A stretch of 64,000 bases of DNA. It comes from Thalassospira lohafexi (GTDB lineage: Bacteria > Pseudomonadota > Alphaproteobacteria > Rhodospirillales > Thalassospiraceae). The position numbers and the translations under genes are program-made. The stretch is from positions 124,001-188,000 of the forward strand of contig NZ_NXGX01000001.1 in assembly GCF_002844275.1 (NCBI RefSeq). The letters are read 5' to 3'. The notes below the pieces were generated by a model. The model searched no databases, was not told where the DNA came from, and saw nothing but the letters and a program-made list of their open reading frames with translations. This document shows positions 9,634-17,692 of this stretch, in pieces (position 1 is the stretch's first letter; each line of letters starts with the position of its first letter).

Positions 9634-9889
9634 GATACTGTCCGAGTTTCCATGTGTGCTGGTACGCTCAGCACAGTTGTTTAAACGTTCTCGTTACATA
9701 ACCCGCCTGATCTTGCGGTGCAATGTCTGAGCAACGATTAGAGTATAGCTTTTGGCGTGCGGGTTTCCTGTTTTGTTTGTCGACCTGTGTTTGAAGCGGG
9801 TTGTGTGCGGCACGGCGAAAGAATAGACTGCGCGCGGGCCGCCCGAAACCGGGTATGGTCATAAAACAGACGGTATAATAGAGGCTTGG

Positions 9890-10444
9890 ATGACGATCGG
9901 TAACGGATTGCGACGTACATGTGCATTTGGAATGGTCTCGCTTGCGGGGCTTTTGGCCGCGTGCGGGAGTAATCCGTTCGAGGAAGTTCCGGTTCCGGTA
10001 TGTCCATCGGCCTATTTGCCAAAGGATACGGCAAAGCTGACCCAGTTTAATGGTGCCGGCAAGGATTTGACCGATGTCATGTTCGAAGCCGAGTTTAACG
10101 GGTATCTGGGCGATTGCGGCTATGACCTTGATGACAAGACGCTTGATGTGATCATCAGCCCGATCATCACCGCCGAACTGGGACCCGCAGCCCAGAGCCG
10201 TGGCGCAACATTCCAGTATTTCGTTGCCTTGCGCGATCCGGACGGAAATTTTGTTGAAAAGTCGGTTTTTGATGTGAACATGCCGTTCCCCGAAAACCTC
10301 AATCTTGCGCGCTATCGCGACGAGCAGGTCACCCTGACGGTGCCGCTTTCAGATGTGTGGGCCGGGCCGGAATATGAAATTTACCTGGGCTTCCAGCTCA
10401 GTTCAGATCAGCTCGACTATAACCGTCGTTTCGGGTCAGAATAA
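9890..10444 (+). CDS. Small predicted lipoprotein of unknown function
   Basis: A 184-residue protein starting at ATG 9890. The N-terminus has arginines, a hydrophobic stretch and a lipobox, LLAAC, with Cys25 as the predicted lipidation site, so it is probably anchored in the outer membrane. The mature part is acidic and looks beta-rich, with no domain I recognise. It is divergent from ispH and stands alone before the glycine riboswitch. The downstream gcv leader is not part of its transcript as far as I can see. Confidence 0.7.
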   Translation: MTIGNGLRRTCAFGMVSLAGLLAACGSNPFEEVPVPVCPSAYLPKDTAKLTQFNGAGKDLTDVMFEAEFNGYLGDCGYDLDDKTLDVIISPIITAELGPAAQSRGATFQYFVALRDPDGNFVEKSVFDVNMPFPENLNLARYRDEQVTLTVPLSDVWAGPEYEIYLGFQLSSDQLDYNRRFGSE

Positions 10445-10539
10445 CCGATCAGGGTTGAAAACCTCCGTCCGCGATTGCCCGAAATTAGGGGCTGGTCGGT
10501 TTGGGATGAAATCCGTATAAGAACGCATACCCAAGTGAT

Positions 10540-10745
10540 CCCCGTGGGAGAGTGCCACGGTCCATAACGGATTGCGCGGACGCCGAAGGAGCAACCACCC
10601 CGGAAACTCTCAGGCAAACGGACCGCGGGGAGATGGGACTCTGGAAAGTAGGTAGCATCTTATGATGTGTGCCTCGCCGAAGATGTAAGCAGACCGATGA
10701 TCTAAATCGGCTGTGATTCTTTCAGGCTCCAAGACAGAGGGGGAA
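10540..10745 (+). ncRNA. Tandem glycine riboswitch (gcvT leader)
   Basis: Two glycine aptamers in series before gcvT. Aptamer 1 (about 10540-10630): P1 pairs CCCCG (10540-10544) with CGGGG (10626-10630), and it contains GGGAGAG, CGCCGAAGGAGCAA and ACTCTCAGGCAAACGGACC. Aptamer 2 (about 10636-10743): ACTCTG (10638-10643) pairs with CAGAGG (10735-10740), with GCCGAAG and CTTTCAGGCTCCAAGACAG. A linker of a few bases separates them, as in known cooperative glycine riboswitches. Output is probably translational or transcriptional activation of the gcv operon by glycine. Confidence 0.95.
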
Positions 10746-10798
10746 CGTGGTTGGCCATTGGTCGGCTATGTTTCGCAACCACTGTTCCGGAGACCTTG

Positions 10799-11911
10799 AT
10801 GGCCGATGATCAGACCGAACTGCTTAAAACTGCCCTTCATGACCTGCACGTAGAGCTTGGCGGCAAGATGGTGCCGTTTGCGGGCTATGACATGCCGGTT
10901 CAATTCCCGCTGGGTGTGAAAGGCGAACATCTTCATACCCGTGCCAAAGCCGGACTTTTTGACGTTTCACACATGGGGCAGGTCCGCCTGACTGGTGAAC
11001 ACCGCGTGGCCGAGCTTGAAAAGCTTGTGCCCGGTGATATTGCGATCCTTAAACCCGGTCGTACCCGCTATTCCGCCTTTACCAATGATGACGGTACCAT
11101 CCTTGATGACCTTATGATTACCAATGCGGGCGACAGCCTGTTTTTGGTGATCAATGCGGCGTGCAAGGATGACGATATTGTCCATATGCGTGCCAACCTT
11201 GGGGATGGCGTGTCGCTTGAAGAAATTGATGACCGGGCGCTTATGGCGTTGCAGGGACCAGAAGCCGCAAACGTATTGGCGCGTTTTGCCCCGGCCGTGA
11301 CCGAGCTTAAATTCATGAGTTTTGCCGAACTTGATATTGCGGGTATTGCCTGCTTTGTCACCCGGTCGGGCTATACCGGCGAAGATGGCTATGAAATTTC
11401 CGTGCCCAATGATCGCGCCGAAGAACTTGCGCGCAAGCTTCTGGGCGAAGATGAGGTTGAGGCCATTGGTCTTGGCGCGCGTGATTCGCTCCGTCTTGAG
11501 GCCGGTCTTTGCCTGTATGGCAATGACATCGACACCACCACGACCCCGGTCGAGGGTGATCTGAACTGGATCATCAACAAGCGCCGCCGGGCCGAGGGTG
11601 GGTTCAAGGGGGCGGATGTCATCCTTGATCAGCTTGAACATGGTGCAGACCGCAAACGTGTTGGTATCAAACCCGAAGGCAAGGCACCGGCGCGTGAACA
11701 CACCCCGATCCTTAATACGGACGGGGAAGAAATCGGTGAAATCACCAGTGGCGGATTTGGTCCGACAGTCGATGCACCGATTGCCATGGGGTATGTGGCA
11801 ATTGAATTTGCCGCACCGGGTACCAAGGTCGATCTTATGGTGCGCGGCAAGGCCCGCCCGGCAGAGGTTGTTGAACTTCCGTTCGCACCGCATCGTTATT
11901 TCCGCGGCTAA
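10799..11911 (+). CDS. gcvT: Glycine cleavage system T protein (aminomethyltransferase)
   Basis: A 370-residue T protein that moves the aminomethyl carbon from the H protein to tetrahydrofolate and releases ammonia. FDVSHMGQ near the N-terminus, SRTGYTGE-like RSGYTGEDGYEI and the C-terminal GYV/PAEVVELPF region are typical. The ATG at 10799 has GGAG seven bases upstream and gives normal family length. A TTG at 10751 would extend into the riboswitch expression platform. First gene of gcvT-gcvH-gcvPA-gcvPB. Confidence 0.95.
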   Translation: MADDQTELLKTALHDLHVELGGKMVPFAGYDMPVQFPLGVKGEHLHTRAKAGLFDVSHMGQVRLTGEHRVAELEKLVPGDIAILKPGRTRYSAFTNDDGTILDDLMITNAGDSLFLVINAACKDDDIVHMRANLGDGVSLEEIDDRALMALQGPEAANVLARFAPAVTELKFMSFAELDIAGIACFVTRSGYTGEDGYEISVPNDRAEELARKLLGEDEVEAIGLGARDSLRLEAGLCLYGNDIDTTTTPVEGDLNWIINKRRRAEGGFKGADVILDQLEHGADRKRVGIKPEGKAPAREHTPILNTDGEEIGEITSGGFGPTVDAPIAMGYVAIEFAAPGTKVDLMVRGKARPAEVVELPFAPHRYFRG

Positions 11912-11984
11912 GTGCTGTACTCTTTCTTGAATGTGCGGCTGATCGCCGCGTTGGCAGACAATCGATCAACAGGGACAAATTAAA

Positions 11985-12356
11985 ATGGCTAAGAAATTCT
12001 CGCAGGAACATGAGTGGATTGAACTTGAAGACGGCATCGCAACGATCGGGATTACCGATTATGCGCAACAGTCGCTTGGTGACATTGTTTATGTCGAACT
12101 GCCGGAAATTGGTAAGAAACTGACCAAAGATGGCGATGCGGCAGTGGTTGAGTCTGTGAAAGCTGCCAGTGACGTTTATGCGCCACTTGATGGCGAGGTT
12201 GTCGAGATTAACGAAGACCTTGATGTTAACCCGGCACTGGTCAACGAAGCCCCGGAAACGGATGGCTGGTTTTTCAGAATGTCGCTGACTGACGAGTCCC
12301 AGCTTGATGAGCTGATGGATGAAGCAGCCTATAAAGACTTCGTTGAAGGTCTGTAA
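11985..12356 (+). CDS. gcvH: Glycine cleavage system H protein
   Basis: A 123-residue lipoyl carrier. The lipoylated lysine is Lys59 in VESVKAAS. It shuttles the methylamine intermediate between P, T and L proteins. It lies 73 bases after gcvT and two bases before gcvPA. No dihydrolipoamide dehydrogenase (L protein) gene is in the window; it is presumably shared with the 2-oxoacid dehydrogenases elsewhere. Confidence 0.96.
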   Translation: MAKKFSQEHEWIELEDGIATIGITDYAQQSLGDIVYVELPEIGKKLTKDGDAAVVESVKAASDVYAPLDGEVVEINEDLDVNPALVNEAPETDGWFFRMSLTDESQLDELMDEAAYKDFVEGL

Positions 12357-12358
12357 GC

Positions 12359-13714
12359 ATGCGTTATCTTCCCTTAACCCGCGCTGACCGCGCGTCGATG
12401 CTTGAAACCATCGGGGCAGCGTCGGTCGAAGAACTTTATCATGACGTTCCTGACGGTGCGTTGCTTGATGCCCCGGTTGATCTGCCAAGCCATCTTGGCG
12501 AAATGCAGGTCGAACGCGACATGATGGCTTTGGCGGCCAAGAATACTGGTGCGTCGAGTGTGCCAAGCTTCTTGGGCGCTGGTGCCTATCGCCATCACGT
12601 GCCGGCGACTGTTGATTACGTGATCCAGCGTGGCGAGTTTCTGACGGCCTATACCCCGTATCAGCCGGAAATCGCGCAAGGCACCTTGCAGTATCTGTTC
12701 GAGTTCCAGACACAGGTGGCCTCGATCACCGGCATGGATGTGGCCAACGCATCGATGTGGGATGGGGCGACGTCCTGTGCCGAGGCGGTCTTGATGGCAT
12801 GCCGTGCGACACGTCGCAAAAAGGCCGTTTTGTCGGGCGGGGTGCATCCGCATTACCGCGAAGTGACGGAAACCTATTGCCAGTTCAGTGATACCGAAGT
12901 TGCCGGACGCGATGGCAATCCCGAACAGCAGGCAACGGTCGAAGAACTCGACGACCTGATTGATGATCAGACGGCCTGCGTTGTGGTTCAGTACCCCGAT
13001 GTGTTCGGACGGGTTCAGGACCATACCAAGCTTGCCGAAGTGTGCCATGCCAAGGGTGCGCTTCTGGTGGTTGTCTTTACCGAGGCGGTTGCCTTTGGTG
13101 CGATCAAATCACCGGGCAGCTTTGGGGCGGACATCGTGTGCGGCGAAGGCCAGTCGATCGGCAACGCGCTGAGCTATGGCGGTCCTTATGTTGGTCTGTT
13201 TGCCACAACCCAGAAACTGGTGCGTCAGATGCCCGGTCGTCTGTGTGGTGAAACGGTCGATCAGGACGGCAAGCGCGGTTTTGTTTTGACCCTTTCGACC
13301 CGTGAACAGCATATCCGTCGTGAAAAGGCGACATCGAACATTTGTACCAATGCGGGTCTGTGTTCGTTGGCCTTTACGGTGCATATGAGCCTTCTGGGTG
13401 AAGATGGTTATCGCCGTTTGGCGACCCTGAACCACGAAAATGCCTGCAAGGCGGCCGATGCACTTGATGCGGTTGACGGTGTTACGGTGGTTAATGACAG
13501 CTTCTTTAACGAGTTTACCGTGAAGCTGAGCAAGCCAGCCGCAGACGTGCTTGAGGTTCTGGTTGATAAGGGCGTTCTTGGGGGCGTTCCGCTGTCGCGT
13601 CTGTATCCGAACCGTTCGGATTTGGACAACTATCTTCTGGTGGCGGTGACGGAAACCAACACAGACGAAGACATCGCGGCCCTTGCGGACGCATTGAAGG
13701 AGGCGCTGGCATGA
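12359..13714 (+). CDS. gcvPA: Glycine dehydrogenase (decarboxylating) subunit 1
   Basis: A 451-residue N-terminal half of the two-subunit P protein. It begins [15 protein letters not shown] and contains [13 protein letters not shown] and the family segment QFEFQTQ-like [16 protein letters not shown]. With GcvPB it decarboxylates glycine using PLP. Its stop overlaps the gcvPB start by four bases (ATGA), so translation is probably coupled to keep a 1:1 ratio. Confidence 0.95.
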   Translation: MRYLPLTRADRASMLETIGAASVEELYHDVPDGALLDAPVDLPSHLGEMQVERDMMALAAKNTGASSVPSFLGAGAYRHHVPATVDYVIQRGEFLTAYTPYQPEIAQGTLQYLFEFQTQVASITGMDVANASMWDGATSCAEAVLMACRATRRKKAVLSGGVHPHYREVTETYCQFSDTEVAGRDGNPEQQATVEELDDLIDDQTACVVVQYPDVFGRVQDHTKLAEVCHAKGALLVVVFTEAVAFGAIKSPGSFGADIVCGEGQSIGNALSYGGPYVGLFATTQKLVRQMPGRLCGETVDQDGKRGFVLTLSTREQHIRREKATSNICTNAGLCSLAFTVHMSLLGEDGYRRLATLNHENACKAADALDAVDGVTVVNDSFFNEFTVKLSKPAADVLEVLVDKGVLGGVPLSRLYPNRSDLDNYLLVAVTETNTDEDIAALADALKEALA

Positions 13715-15207
13715 CCTTCACAACTCATACCGGTAACCGTGGACTTGTTCTTGAAGAAAAACTGATTTTTGAACAGGGCCAAGCGGGCCGTACCGGCGTA
13801 GATCTGCCTGAACCAAAAGGAACCAAATCGCGTCTTGGCGGTTTGGACCGCGACAGCGATGTCGGTCTTCCGGGCCTGTCGGAACCGCAAGTGGTGCGTC
13901 ACTTTACCCGATTGTCGCAGAAGAACTTCGGGATTGATTCCGGGTTCTTCCCGCTGGGCTCATGCACCATGAAGCACAACCCGCGCATCAACGAAAAAGT
14001 TGCCCGTCTGCCCGGTCTTGCCGATTTGCACCCGATGCAGCCTGAAAGCACGGTGCAAGGTGCGCTTGAGCTGATTGACCAATGTGCGCATTGGTTGCTG
14101 GTTCTGACCGGAATGCCAGCGGTTGCCATGTCCCCGGCAGCCGGTGCGCAAGGGGAGCTGTGTGGCATGATGGCCATTCGTGCCGCCCTTGATGCACGCG
14201 GGGAAAACCGCCGTCGTGTTCTTGTGCCCGAATCCGCACATGGTACCAACCCGGCAACGGCTGCGGCCTGTGGCTTTACGGTTGATTCCATTCCGGCAAC
14301 CGAAGACGGCCGTGTTGATCTGGCCGCATTCGAAGCCAAGCTTGGTGATGATGTGGCCGGCATCATGCTGACCAACCCGAATACCTGCGGGCTGTTTGAG
14401 CGTGATGTGCGCAAGATTGCCGATCTGGTCCATGCCGCGGGTGGCTATTTCTATTGCGATGGTGCGAATTTCAACGCCATTGTTGGTCGGGTCCGCCCGG
14501 CTGATCTTGGCATTGATGCCATGCATATCAACCTGCATAAAACCTTCTCGACCCCGCATGGCGGTGGTGGTCCGGGTTCAGGGCCGGTTGTATTTTCGGA
14601 TGCACTCGCACCCTTTGCCCCGATCCCCTATGTTGTGCGCACCGAGGACGGGTTCCGTTTGGTGGAAACTGCCGACGAAAATGACGGCACCAAGCCGTTT
14701 GGTCGCCTGAAAGGGTTCCACGGGCAGATGGGCATGTTCATCCGGGCGCTGGCCTATATGAAAAGCCATGGTTCTGATGGCCTGCGTCAGGCATCTGGTG
14801 ATGCGGTTCTCAATGCGAACTATCTGCTGGCCCGTCTGAAAGACAAGCTCAGCGTCGCATACCCGGGATATTGCATGCACGAAGCGCTGTTTGACGATGG
14901 GTTCCTCAAGGATACCGGGGTTTCGACCCTTGATCTTGCCAAGGCAATCATCGACGAGGGCTTCCACCCGATGACGATGTATTTCCCGCTGGTGGTGCAT
15001 GGTGCACTTTTGGTCGAACCGACCGAAACTGAAACCAAAGAATCGATTGATCAGTTCTGTGATGCTGTTCTGTCTTTGGTGGCCAAAGCACAGGCCGGAG
15101 ATGCGGAATTCTTCAAGAATGCGCCGTATTTGACACCGCGTCGTCGCCTTGACGAAACGGCAGCAGCAAGAAAACCTGTTTTGCGCTGGATGCCGGAAAC
15201 GGCTTGA
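13711..15207 (+). CDS. gcvPB: Glycine dehydrogenase (decarboxylating) subunit 2
   Basis: A 498-residue PLP-carrying half of the P protein. The PLP-binding lysine is Lys277 in [29 protein letters not shown] and [11 protein letters not shown] are family hallmarks. Last gene of the gcv operon, closed by a terminator about 25 bases after the stop. Confidence 0.96.
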   Translation: MTFTTHTGNRGLVLEEKLIFEQGQAGRTGVDLPEPKGTKSRLGGLDRDSDVGLPGLSEPQVVRHFTRLSQKNFGIDSGFFPLGSCTMKHNPRINEKVARLPGLADLHPMQPESTVQGALELIDQCAHWLLVLTGMPAVAMSPAAGAQGELCGMMAIRAALDARGENRRRVLVPESAHGTNPATAAACGFTVDSIPATEDGRVDLAAFEAKLGDDVAGIMLTNPNTCGLFERDVRKIADLVHAAGGYFYCDGANFNAIVGRVRPADLGIDAMHINLHKTFSTPHGGGGPGSGPVVFSDALAPFAPIPYVVRTEDGFRLVETADENDGTKPFGRLKGFHGQMGMFIRALAYMKSHGSDGLRQASGDAVLNANYLLARLKDKLSVAYPGYCMHEALFDDGFLKDTGVSTLDLAKAIIDEGFHPMTMYFPLVVHGALLVEPTETETKESIDQFCDAVLSLVAKAQAGDAEFFKNAPYLTPRRRLDETAAARKPVLRWMPETA

Positions 15208-15232
15208 TACACAACGCAGAGCGGCAGTTAAA

Positions 15233-15266
15233 AACACCCCGGCCAGATGGTCGGGGTGTTCTTTTT
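15233..15266 (+). terminator. Rho-independent terminator of the gcv operon
   Basis: A 12-bp stem (AACACCCCGGCC at 15233-15244 with GGTCGGGGTGTT at 15249-15260, one G-U pair) with loop AGAT, followed by CTTTTT. It overlaps the upstream extension of the next open frame, which argues that the next gene starts further downstream, at 15412. Confidence 0.9.
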
Positions 15267-15411
15267 CAAGGACTTGTTCTTGAAACTCATTGGACTTGTC
15301 GCAATCTCAACCCTTATACTTGTTCGAATTGTAATGAACGGAGCCCGGTGGGTTAAGTTTGGGGATAGTGCGATAGGGCGAATGCCCATTGCCGGAGGTT
15401 TGAATTCAATC

Positions 15412-16338
15412 ATGTCGCGTCGCGTACAAAAAGTGTTTACCGCCGAACGCCGGTTAAAAGAACGTTCGGGTGGGGGTGTCGAAGACTGGTCGGATTCGTT
15501 TTTTGACCCTACTCTTGAAAGTGGTATCGGGGCGGGTGAAGCATTGCCGTCACCATCACCATCACATGTCCCTGAGGATACGTCGGGGATCAATCAGGCC
15601 GTTCTTGATGAAATCCGGGCGTTGCGTGCGGAAGTCGGGCAGTTGCGTGATGCTGTTGGAAATGGCGGGCAATTGGCAGGTTCCCCGGACGCAGGCGGCA
15701 TGGCAGCACCGGTTGCCTCAAACGATGCGCCAATGGATGTGTTGCCTGAGCCGATTTCAAGTAACTTCAGCCATTCAAACCGGCCGGGTGCATCTGAACC
15801 CGATAGTGACGATCTGGAACTGATCCGGACCCAGATCGAGGAAATGAACGAGCACATCCACAAGGCCAAGGTTCAGATTGCGTCACTTCGCCATCCAAAG
15901 GCGCAGGATGATCGGTTCATGAGTGCCGCGACCGAGCTTGACGCCATCGTCAAGGATACGGAGATGGCAACTCACACGATCCTTGAGTCTGCGGAGCAGA
16001 TCGACGATCTGGCAATGACATTGAAAAATTCGGCGCCGAGTGATTTTGTCGCCGATCACGTTGAGCAGATTGCCTTTATCGTCACGAAAATATTTGAATC
16101 CTGTAACTTTCAGGACATTACCGGTCAGCGGATCAACAAGGTTGTGAGCACCCTCGCATTCGTTGAGGAACGGGTTCACAACATGATTTCGATCTGGGGT
16201 GAGGACGCATTTGCCGACCTGCCGGTGGCAGACAAGGACGACACCGAAGAGAAGCCGGAAGACTCCGAGCTTCTGAATGGTCCCCAGCTGCAAGGCGAAG
16301 GTATCAGCCAGGATGACATCGACAAATTGTTCGATTAG
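15412..16338 (+). CDS. CheZ-like protein phosphatase (copy 1)
   Basis: A 308-residue protein. Residues about 135-265 form a long helical CheZ-type region. The catalytic motif CNFQDITGQRI places Asp235 and Gln239 at the i, i+4 spacing of E. coli CheZ Asp143/Gln147. The C-terminus GISQDDIDKLFD resembles CheY-binding peptides (CheZ tail, FliM N-terminus). The N-terminus MSRRVQKVFTAE aligns with MARHGSKKLFTAE of copy 2, which supports ATG 15412 over the frame opening at 15247 inside the terminator; GGAGG lies 13 bases upstream. A Pro/Ser-rich linker covers about 30-120. Presumably dephosphorylates a CheY, but no che gene is nearby. Confidence 0.82.
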   Translation: MSRRVQKVFTAERRLKERSGGGVEDWSDSFFDPTLESGIGAGEALPSPSPSHVPEDTSGINQAVLDEIRALRAEVGQLRDAVGNGGQLAGSPDAGGMAAPVASNDAPMDVLPEPISSNFSHSNRPGASEPDSDDLELIRTQIEEMNEHIHKAKVQIASLRHPKAQDDRFMSAATELDAIVKDTEMATHTILESAEQIDDLAMTLKNSAPSDFVADHVEQIAFIVTKIFESCNFQDITGQRINKVVSTLAFVEERVHNMISIWGEDAFADLPVADKDDTEEKPEDSELLNGPQLQGEGISQDDIDKLFD

Positions 16339-16547
16339 CTGTTCTAAATGTTGCGGTTTTTCCTATATTTAGGCTAGAAGGCTTTGAAATCTGGCTTGAA
16401 ATAAGGTGGCAATCCGCCCATGCGGCGTTTTTTGTCAACTAATCGTTTACATATGCTGGGGTAGGTTCATACCTATAAGAATAAGAAGCGATGTTGGGAT
16501 GCGTGTAACATGCGTTTGCACGTGTTTTGCCGTGCTTGGAGGATAAG

Positions 16548-16952
16548 ATGGGATTTTGGTCTCTTGGTGGTATTCGCCAGCCAAAGGCACAAGACATTAA
16601 GTGGCGCAAGAGTCCGCGTGGTGAATACTATCGTCTGTTCATGATTGACGACATTGCGGAACTCAAGCTGAACGGTGTCGGTGGCGTATATCTTTTGTGG
16701 CATGGCGGTTTAAAACCATCATGGCTGGTTGCGGGTGCAACCGAAGATCTTGGCCATAGTTTTGCAGAATTGATGCGTGATCCTGACATTCGTGAATACG
16801 ATGGCCGGGGTGGCGTTTACATGAGCTGGTCGCCGATCAAAGGCAGCTTCCGTGAGGGTGTGGTGCATTTCATTGCAAAGCACACCAATCCGACCTTTGA
16901 ATGCGATTACGACAGTCGTGAAGACCCTATTCCGGTTTTGCTGCCGCGCTAA
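16548..16952 (+). CDS. Conserved-looking small protein of unknown function
   Basis: A 134-residue soluble protein starting at ATG 16548, with GGAGG five bases upstream; this start is preferred to an upstream TTG at 16527. It is rich in Trp, Gly and Tyr (GGVYLLWHGG, GGVYMSWSPI: two similar GGVY-x2-W segments about 65 residues apart, possibly an internal repeat). No signal peptide, no membrane segment, no family I recognise. It is followed by a strong terminator, so it probably forms its own transcription unit. Confidence 0.72.
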   Translation: MGFWSLGGIRQPKAQDIKWRKSPRGEYYRLFMIDDIAELKLNGVGGVYLLWHGGLKPSWLVAGATEDLGHSFAELMRDPDIREYDGRGGVYMSWSPIKGSFREGVVHFIAKHTNPTFECDYDSREDPIPVLLPR

Positions 16953-16981
16953 CTATTTGGCTTGATGGCTCTTAACGAACA

Positions 16982-17016
16982 AAAGCTCCGCAGGTTCCTG
17001 CGGAGCTTTGTTTTTT
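16982..17016 (+). terminator. Rho-independent terminator
   Basis: A perfect 13-bp stem (AAAGCTCCGCAGG at 16982-16994, CCTGCGGAGCTTT at 16997-17009) followed by GTTTTTT. It ends the small gene at 16548-16952. On the other strand the tail is TTGTTCG, a poor U-tract, so termination of the convergent peroxiredoxin transcript here would be weaker. Confidence 0.93.
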
Positions 17017-17038
17017 GCGTAAAAGCCAGGATGCCAGC

Positions 17039-17518
17039 TTAGAGCTTTGTCAGCACGGATTCAGCACTGGACACTTCAAATGCGCCGGGTTCTTCGACGG
17101 CGAGATGGGTGACCTTGCCGTTTTCAACAACCATGGCAAAGCGGTTGGCGCGTTTGCCAAGGCCACGGCCAGTCAGATCAAGCTCAAGACCGGTTGCATC
17201 GACAAAGGCAAGGTCGCCGTCAGACAGCATGGTGATGCCATCGGCATTCTGGCTTTTGGCCCATTCCTGCATGACAAATGCGTCATTGGAGGCGAGGCAG
17301 GCGATTTCATCAACGCCCTTTGCCTTGATTTCATCAGCCTTGGCGATGAAGCCGGGGAGATGTTTGGCTGAGCAGGTCGGGGTGAAAGCACCCGGAACAG
17401 CGAAAAGAACGATTTTGCGGTCCGCAAAGAATTCTTTGGTATTCACAGCTTCCGGACCGTCGCTCGTTGCGCGGAACAGGGTTACATCCGGGACTTCGGT
17501 GCCGACTGAAATGGTCAT
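17039..17518 (-). CDS. Peroxiredoxin, Prx5 family
   Basis: A 159-residue atypical 2-Cys or 1-Cys peroxiredoxin. The peroxidatic Cys49 is in PGAFTPTCS. A second cysteine, Cys74 in EIACLAS, matches the position conserved in bacterial Prx5 proteins. It reduces hydrogen peroxide and alkyl hydroperoxides in the cytosol. It is a single gene, convergent with the upstream small gene and close to the DsbD-like reductase, although the two probably have separate promoters. Confidence 0.93.
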   Translation of the reverse strand: MTISVGTEVPDVTLFRATSDGPEAVNTKEFFADRKIVLFAVPGAFTPTCSAKHLPGFIAKADEIKAKGVDEIACLASNDAFVMQEWAKSQNADGITMLSDGDLAFVDATGLELDLTGRGLGKRANRFAMVVENGKVTHLAVEEPGAFEVSSAESVLTKL

Positions 17519-17692
17519 GGATATCTCCGTTTGGTTACGTAATCCCGTTGATTACGTCATGGATCGCATGGCTTGGAAGCAAACTACAAAATCTCTGGAT
17601 GTTCAATGGTATCCGCATTCGTTTTACCAAGTGTCATTATTTGTACGCGATTATTCTGGAATTGTTCCGGTTAGGCTCAGATGTGGGTGAAA

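Noticed and set aside
10967-11893. Minus-strand open frame of 308 codons inside gcvT
   Set aside because: It lies wholly antisense to gcvT and has no family features.
11835-12713. Minus-strand open frame of 292 codons across gcvT/gcvH/gcvPA
   Set aside because: It overlaps three certain genes on the other strand, has no ribosome-binding site and spells no recognisable domain. It is a shadow of high-GC coding sequence.
15247-15411. N-terminal extension of the first CheZ-like protein
   Set aside because: It begins inside the gcv terminator, and the paralogue's N-terminus aligns with the ATG at 15412, so the extension is not translated.
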